Part shown: positions 13,360 to 16,636 of the stretch, piece by piece
Numbering within the stretch: the first letter of the stretch is position 1
How the letters are laid out: every line of letters starts with the position of its first letter
Assembly (NCBI GenBank): GCA_009779655.1
Contig: WRDV01000011.1
Location: 1 to 16,636 of the forward strand
Direction of reading: 5' to 3'
Source: Dehalococcoidia bacterium
GTDB lineage: Bacteria; Chloroflexota; Dehalococcoidia; Dehalococcoidales; UBA1222
Length of the DNA stretch: 16,636 nt
The notes under the pieces: generated by a model
What the model was told of the DNA's origin: nothing
What the model saw: only the letters and a program-made list of their open reading frames with translations
Databases searched by the model: none
Position numbers and translations under genes: made by a program

Positions 13360-13845
13360 CTATAGAATAACTGCTTGGCGCTTACCTTCTTCTTTTGTAT
13401 CAAATATTTCGCCGTCTTCTTTATAGCGGCGTAACACGAAGTGGCTGACGGTTCCGGTGACGCCTTCAATAGGCGCTAGCTTACGCGTGACAAACTCAGC
13501 TATTTCTTGCATGGTGCGTCCTTCTACTACTACAGCTAAATCGTAAGTGCCGGACATTAAGTAAACGGTGCGGGCTTCATCAAACTTGTAGATGCGCTCG
13601 GCTATGGCATCAAAACCAACTTCACGCTGCGGAGTAATTTTAACCTCGACTAATGCCCATACGTGTTCGTTTCCAACCTTATTCCAATTGATAAGGGTTT
13701 TATATTTGACGATTACGCGATCTTCTTCCGCTTGTTTGATGATTTGACTGACATCTGTGGTGCTTGTACCTGTCATCGTTGCGATTTGCTCATGAGTCAG
13801 CTTAGCATCTTTTTCAAGCATGCGAAGAATTTCCTTGTTAGACAT
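13360..13845 (-). CDS. Lrp/AsnC-family transcriptional regulator
   Basis: The product has 161 residues. An N-terminal helix-turn-helix (about 5-45, LTHEQIATMTGTSTTDVSQI) is followed by a RAM ligand-binding domain (about 60-140) containing VWALVEVKI, GTYDLAVVVEG and GVTGTVSHFVL. A basic tail ends KRQAVIL. Lrp/AsnC proteins bind an amino acid and act on nearby amino-acid genes; here the next gene is an aminotransferase. GAGGTG lies five bases before the ATG. The promoter is a TGTTATAAT extended -10. The TSS region holds an 8-bp palindrome GAGCGCTC (13873-13880) that could be an autoregulatory site (inference). The ligand is unknown. Confidence 0.92.
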   Translation of the reverse strand: MSNKEILRMLEKDAKLTHEQIATMTGTSTTDVSQIIKQAEEDRVIVKYKTLINWNKVGNEHVWALVEVKITPQREVGFDAIAERIYKFDEARTVYLMSGTYDLAVVVEGRTMQEIAEFVTRKLAPIEGVTGTVSHFVLRRYKEDGEIFDTKEEGKRQAVIL

Positions 13846-13880
13846 ACACGCACCTCACTATGAAGATATATGGAGCGCTC

Positions 13881-13889
13881 ATTATAACA
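13881..13889 (-). promoter_or_regulatory. Extended -10 promoter of the lrp-aminotransferase operon
   Basis: On the - strand TGTTATAAT gives a perfect -10 (13881-13886) with the TG extension, about 36 bases before the Lrp-gene ATG. No good -35 is seen at normal spacing, as allowed for extended -10 promoters. The -10 overlaps the stop of the start-less frame at 13882. Confidence 0.6.
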
Positions 13890-14082
13890 GATGAGTTGGA
13901 GCTTTGTGTAATTTGCGCATTGCCTCATAAATAATAACGTCGAAATAGTCTATACGATTTGTGTTTGTAAGAGCTACGAAATGTAGAGCGCGCTCAGCGG
14001 TTTGTTCCGCAGGATAGTGCTGTTTATAGTGATGACGGAGTAATGCGCTTGAGGTTGGCTTAATTTTTGTGAGCGATGCCGA
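13882..14082 (-). other. Start-less open frame between pyrD and the Lrp gene
   Basis: The - strand is open for 66 codons from 14082 to a TAA at 13882-13884. It overlaps the pyrD end in another frame and then fills almost the whole 214-base gap. No ATG, GTG or TTG lies in its first 50 codons. The peptide looks protein-like (ERALHFVALTNTNRIDYFDV, then YEAMRKLHKAP). It could be a gene remnant, a gene starting at a rare codon such as ATT, or chance: the odds of a 66-codon open frame in some frame of such a gap are not small. No family recognised. Confidence 0.25.
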
Positions 14083-14989
14083 TTATGCTGCTCAGGCGAG
14101 ATAAGTTGTTTTCTTCGGCATAGCTTTCAAGCCCATCGATGATATCTGTTGTTGAGGCAGGGTTTATGAAAGTGGCTGTGCCAATCTCCACTGCTGCTGC
14201 GCCGGCCATTATGAACTCTAAAGCATCCTGCGCAGTCATTATGCCTCCGCCTCCAATGACAGGCACATCTATGGCAGATGACACATGATATACCATGTGC
14301 AAGGCTACAGGCTTTATGGCAGGACCTGACAATCCGCCGCTGATGTTGGCCAGAACGGGGCGGCGCTTTTTAATGTCGATAGCCATCCCTTTCAGTGTGT
14401 TGATGAGGGAGACGGCATCAGCTCCTGCTTCGGTAACTGCGTGAGCCAGTGCCACTATATCATTTGTATTAGGTGTCAGTTTTACGATGACAGGGAGACT
14501 TGTTGCTTGCCTAACCGCATGCGTGACAGCTGCGGCTGAGCTTGGGTTAGCGCCAAACTCAATACAGCCTGATGATACATTTGGACAACTGATGTTTATT
14601 TCCAATCCGCTAATGCCGGGGGTATTGTCTAGCCGTCTTGCTAACTCGGCATACTCAGCGATGCTTTCTCCTGCGATGTTGACTATAACCGGCACGCGCC
14701 AACTAGCCCATAGCGGCGCCTTGTCGCGCAAAAGAATTTCAACCCCGGGGTTTTGCAAACCGATAGCGTTGAGCATACCAGATGGAGTTTCTGCCAGTCG
14801 CGGCTGTGGGTTGCCGCGGCGAGCTTTGAGAGTGGTAGCTTTGCATATGATTGCGCCGAGTCGCTGTATGTCGCACACAGCGCTCATTTCGTCGCCGTAG
14901 CCGAAAGTGCCTGACGCTGCCAGCACGGGATTAGATAGCTTAAGGCCTTTTTTGTTATGCGGTGCAAGTTGTACGGATAAATCAACCAT
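14060..14989 (-). CDS. pyrD: Dihydroorotate dehydrogenase, class 1B type catalytic subunit
   Basis: PyrD oxidises dihydroorotate to orotate in pyrimidine synthesis; the 1B type works with the PyrK electron-transfer subunit. The product has 309 residues, normal for 1B. FMN-barrel motifs seen: NPVLAASGTFGYG (20-32), NAIGLQNPG (74-82), the catalytic cysteine C135 in INISCPNV, KLTPN, GGLSGPAIKP and GGGGIMTAQDALEFIMAGA near the C-terminus. The ATG at 14989 is chosen because the longer in-frame TTG at 15037 is part of the -35 element of the promoter. AAGGGA lies 11 bases upstream. No pyrK or other pyr gene is adjacent, so assignment to 1B rests on sequence features only. Confidence 0.94.
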   Translation of the reverse strand: MVDLSVQLAPHNKKGLKLSNPVLAASGTFGYGDEMSAVCDIQRLGAIICKATTLKARRGNPQPRLAETPSGMLNAIGLQNPGVEILLRDKAPLWASWRVPVIVNIAGESIAEYAELARRLDNTPGISGLEINISCPNVSSGCIEFGANPSSAAAVTHAVRQATSLPVIVKLTPNTNDIVALAHAVTEAGADAVSLINTLKGMAIDIKKRRPVLANISGGLSGPAIKPVALHMVYHVSSAIDVPVIGGGGIMTAQDALEFIMAGAAAVEIGTATFINPASTTDIIDGLESYAEENNLSRLSSIIGIAHKN

Positions 14990-15008
14990 AGTATTCAAAA
15001 TCCCTTGA

Positions 15009-15037
15009 ATTATACTAAGAGAAGCGCCTGACGGCAA
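15009..15037 (-). promoter_or_regulatory. Promoter of pyrD
   Basis: On the - strand TTGCCG (15032-15037) and a perfect TATAAT (15009-15014) are 17 bases apart, giving a leader of about 14 bases before the ATG at 14989. This decides the pyrD start. No PyrR-type attenuator fits in so short a leader. Confidence 0.65.
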
Positions 15038-15070
15038 GCAAGCGATATGTAATGAACCTAATACATTGGC

Positions 15071-15099
15071 TTGAATAATGCCTGCAAATAGGTTACACT
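15071..15099 (+). promoter_or_regulatory. Weak candidate promoter for the traR-lspA-rluD cluster
   Basis: TTGAAT (15071-15076) and TACACT (15094-15099) are 17 bases apart, each matching consensus at four of six positions. The leader would be about 130 bases. In the remaining 15106-15238 stretch I saw no clear hairpin or better pair. Confidence 0.3.
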
Positions 15100-15238
15100 T
15101 GCCGTATTGTGGTACTGTTCTAAGTGTTCTTTACTAGCAGAAGCTGGTAAGATACCTGATTTCCCAAGGTTTCAGAGTTTAACTCGATGTATGTACCGGA
15201 ATATTTAATAACGACATAGCGCGCACGAGGAGAAGGCT

Positions 15239-15592
15239 ATGACCGATGTAGGTTATAAGTTAATTCAGCAACGTCTAGAGAAGGATCGCAAACGTTTGAG
15301 CGAACAGCTTGATGACATCCGCACTTTGCGTTCTTCCGACAACCGGCGAGAGGGTAGCCCTTTTGGTAAACGAGAGGAAGAAGCTACTGAAACTGCTGAC
15401 TTAGAGAATATGATGGCTCAGGAGCAGTGTGTCATAGATCAACTGACGAGTATAGAAGCTGCCTTGAAGAAGTTTGATTTAGGGACTTACGGCATTTGCG
15501 AAAAATGCGGGCAGCCTATTGAAATGGTGCGCTTAGAGGTGATGCCTACGGCTAAACTTTGCATGAATGATGCTCGAAAAAATGTTCGCTAA
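15239..15592 (+). CDS. TraR/DksA-family zinc-finger protein
   Basis: The product has 117 residues: an N-terminal coiled-coil-forming region (about 5-80), rich in charged residues, and a C-terminal zinc finger. The finger reads C87-x2-C90-x17-C108-x2-D111 (ICEKCG, then LCMND), so the fourth canonical cysteine is an aspartate. DksA-type proteins enter the RNA polymerase secondary channel; small Bacillota relatives (YteA-like) are largely uncharacterised, so a role in transcription is inferred. GAGGAGAAGG precedes the ATG. The stop overlaps the lspA start region, indicating coupling with lipoprotein signal peptidase, an order common in Bacillota. Confidence 0.88.
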   Translation: MTDVGYKLIQQRLEKDRKRLSEQLDDIRTLRSSDNRREGSPFGKREEEATETADLENMMAQEQCVIDQLTSIEAALKKFDLGTYGICEKCGQPIEMVRLEVMPTAKLCMNDARKNVR

Positions 15593-16094
15593 AATCTCGC
15601 GCCATGCGCTATATTTTTTTCTTATCGCTACAGTTGTGGTGATAGCGGATCAGGCTACGAAGAATATCGTGAAGAATACTATTCAGTTGTATTCTTCATG
15701 GCCGGAAACAGGCTTTTTCCGTATCACCCACTTCCAAAACACTGGAGCAGCATTTAGTATATTGCAGGATTCACGCATCCTGCTTTGCATTATTTCAAGC
15801 GTGGGAGCACTTGCAGTAGCGTTTATTGCACTGTATTTCAGCCGGCGCTTTGTCTTTTTGCGCTGGAGGAGTTCGGTACTCGCTTTAGGGCTGATGTTAG
15901 GCGGTACTCTGGGCAACTGGATTGACCGTGTATTTATTGGGTATGTAACGGATTTCATTAGTGTGTGGATATGGCCTAATTTTAATATAGCTGACTCAGC
16001 GTTAGTGGTTGGTTGCATCTTGTTATCCTTTAATCTATTCCGTGCTTCCGGAGCGGAACAGTCACGTGAATCAATTAGTACTACTGACGGCTGA
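15567..16094 (+). CDS. lspA: Lipoprotein signal peptidase (signal peptidase II)
   Basis: LspA is an aspartic protease of the cytoplasmic membrane that cleaves signal peptides from diacylglyceryl-prolipoproteins. The product has 175 residues if the first ATG is used. Four membrane segments are visible (about 12-28, 68-91, 102-117 and 137-158). Conserved blocks are DQATK (28-32), FQNTGAAFSI (56-65), GGTLGNWIDR (112-121) with catalytic D120, and FNIADSALVVG (139-149) with catalytic D143. The start is uncertain: ATGs at 15567, 15570 and 15582 are in frame and none has a clear ribosome binding site, so translation probably depends on coupling with the overlapping TraR gene. Confidence 0.95.
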   Translation: MMLEKMFAKISRHALYFFLIATVVVIADQATKNIVKNTIQLYSSWPETGFFRITHFQNTGAAFSILQDSRILLCIISSVGALAVAFIALYFSRRFVFLRWRSSVLALGLMLGGTLGNWIDRVFIGYVTDFISVWIWPNFNIADSALVVGCILLSFNLFRASGAEQSRESISTTDG

Positions 16095-16636
16095 TAGTGC
16101 CGGTCTGCGTTTGGACCTTTTTATCGCGCATCATATGCCGGAGTTGTCTCGCAGTTTTATTCAGAGGATGATAGTTGATGGTTACGTATTGCTTGGCAGT
16201 AAACCTGCCCGTGCGGGACAAAAACTGAAACAGGGAGATTGTGTTAGCGTCATAATTCCTCCGCCAACTCCATGCGATATCATAGCGGAAGATATTCCAA
16301 TCAATATTGTGTATGAAGATGCCGAATTATTGGTGGTTAACAAACCGCATGGTATGACAACACATCCTGCTCCGGGAAATATGACTCACACACTGGTAAA
16401 TGCGGTATTATCGCACCTGCCGTCTCTTCCACAAAGCGATAGCCCCGCTCGTCCCGGTATTGTGCATCGGCTGGATAAGGACACATCCGGTTTGATACTG
16501 ATTGCAAAAACATCGTCAGCATTGGCCAACCTCTCTGCTCAGTTCAAGTCGCGTACGGTGAAGAAGGCTTATATGGCATTGGTGCATGGCAGATTAAAAT
16601 TACTTGAAGGCGTAATAGATGCTCCCATAGGGCGCG
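16066..16636 (+). CDS. rluD: RluA/RluD-family 23S rRNA pseudouridine synthase (partial, runs off the window)
   Basis: The first 190 residues are present. An S4 RNA-binding domain covers about 12-62 (LRLDLFIA, SRSFIQRMI, then GQKLKQGD). The pseudouridine synthase domain follows, with ELLVVNKPHGMTTHPA (87-102) and the catalytic GIVHRLDKDTSGL (131-143), D137 being the nucleophile. These enzymes isomerise uridines in 23S rRNA, RluD-type at helix 69; assignment to RluD rather than another RluA-group member is a guess from length and order after lspA. The start is taken as GTG at 16066, where the usual short beta strand before the S4 domain begins; it overlaps the lspA end by 29 bases. No strong ribosome binding site is seen, again suggesting coupling. 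Confidence 0.93.
   Translation, partial: MNQLVLLTADSAGLRLDLFIAHHMPELSRSFIQRMIVDGYVLLGSKPARAGQKLKQGDCVSVIIPPPTPCDIIAEDIPINIVYEDAELLVVNKPHGMTTHPAPGNMTHTLVNAVLSHLPSLPQSDSPARPGIVHRLDKDTSGLILIAKTSSALANLSAQFKSRTVKKAYMALVHGRLKLLEGVIDAPIGR

Noticed and set aside
14487..14900. + strand open frame of 137 codons
   Set aside because: Antisense shadow of pyrD, whose conserved motifs fill the opposite strand.

Overview
The window looks like chromosomal DNA of a low-to-medium GC anaerobic bacterium, most likely Bacillota (Firmicutes), with Negativicutes or Clostridia the best fit. The grounds are the fused 2-hydroxyacyl-CoA dehydratase activase of about 1,380 residues, a phenylacetate-CoA-ligase-like gene paired with an ACT-domain gene, a class 1B type PyrD, a TraR/DksA-lspA-rluD cluster, strong Shine-Dalgarno sites and sigma-A-like promoters. 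This placement is inference: no rRNA or other phylogenetic marker is present, and no mobile element, CRISPR array, tRNA or rRNA was recognised.

Layout. At the left edge an AT-rich + strand gene of unknown function ends at 144. The - strand then carries an ACT-domain protein gene, a PaaK-type acyl-CoA ligase gene and the giant fused BadF/HgdC-type activase gene (305-6323). Divergent from the activase, and behind a good extended -10 promoter, is a compact + strand operon (6496-7577): a cysteine-less DUF2089-type HTH protein, a small membrane protein and a SHOCT-like-domain protein. A hairpin at 7603-7630 separates it from a small - strand membrane protein. The - strand then reads, from right to left, tatA, a small Cys-rich zinc-finger-like protein, nadA and cutA. 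IspH and TrpS follow on the + strand (10201-12097) and converge on a - strand pair, an Lrp/AsnC-type regulator and a class I aminotransferase. Further right are pyrD on the - strand and, divergent from it, the overlapping + strand genes traR/dksA-like, lspA and rluD-like, the last cut by the window end.

How the genes fit together. The activase, acyl-CoA ligase and ACT protein suggest CoA-thioester (amino-, hydroxy- or aryl-acid) metabolism of an anaerobe. Lrp plus aminotransferase is a typical self-contained amino-acid module. NadA, IspH and the activase are Fe-S proteins, consistent with an anaerobic life style. The rest is housekeeping: isoprenoid, pyrimidine and NAD synthesis, tryptophan charging, lipoprotein processing, rRNA modification and Tat export.

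Most genes are ordinary. The most unusual items are a perfect 16-bp inverted repeat with a 3-nt loop inside the ispH coding region, the DUF2089/membrane/SHOCT operon whose first and last products share a helical motif, an apparently truncated ACT protein followed by a start-less shifted reading frame, a second start-less frame between pyrD and the Lrp gene, and an SD-led 12-codon leader peptide that ends on the ispH ribosome binding site. No whole new system could be demonstrated from sequence alone.
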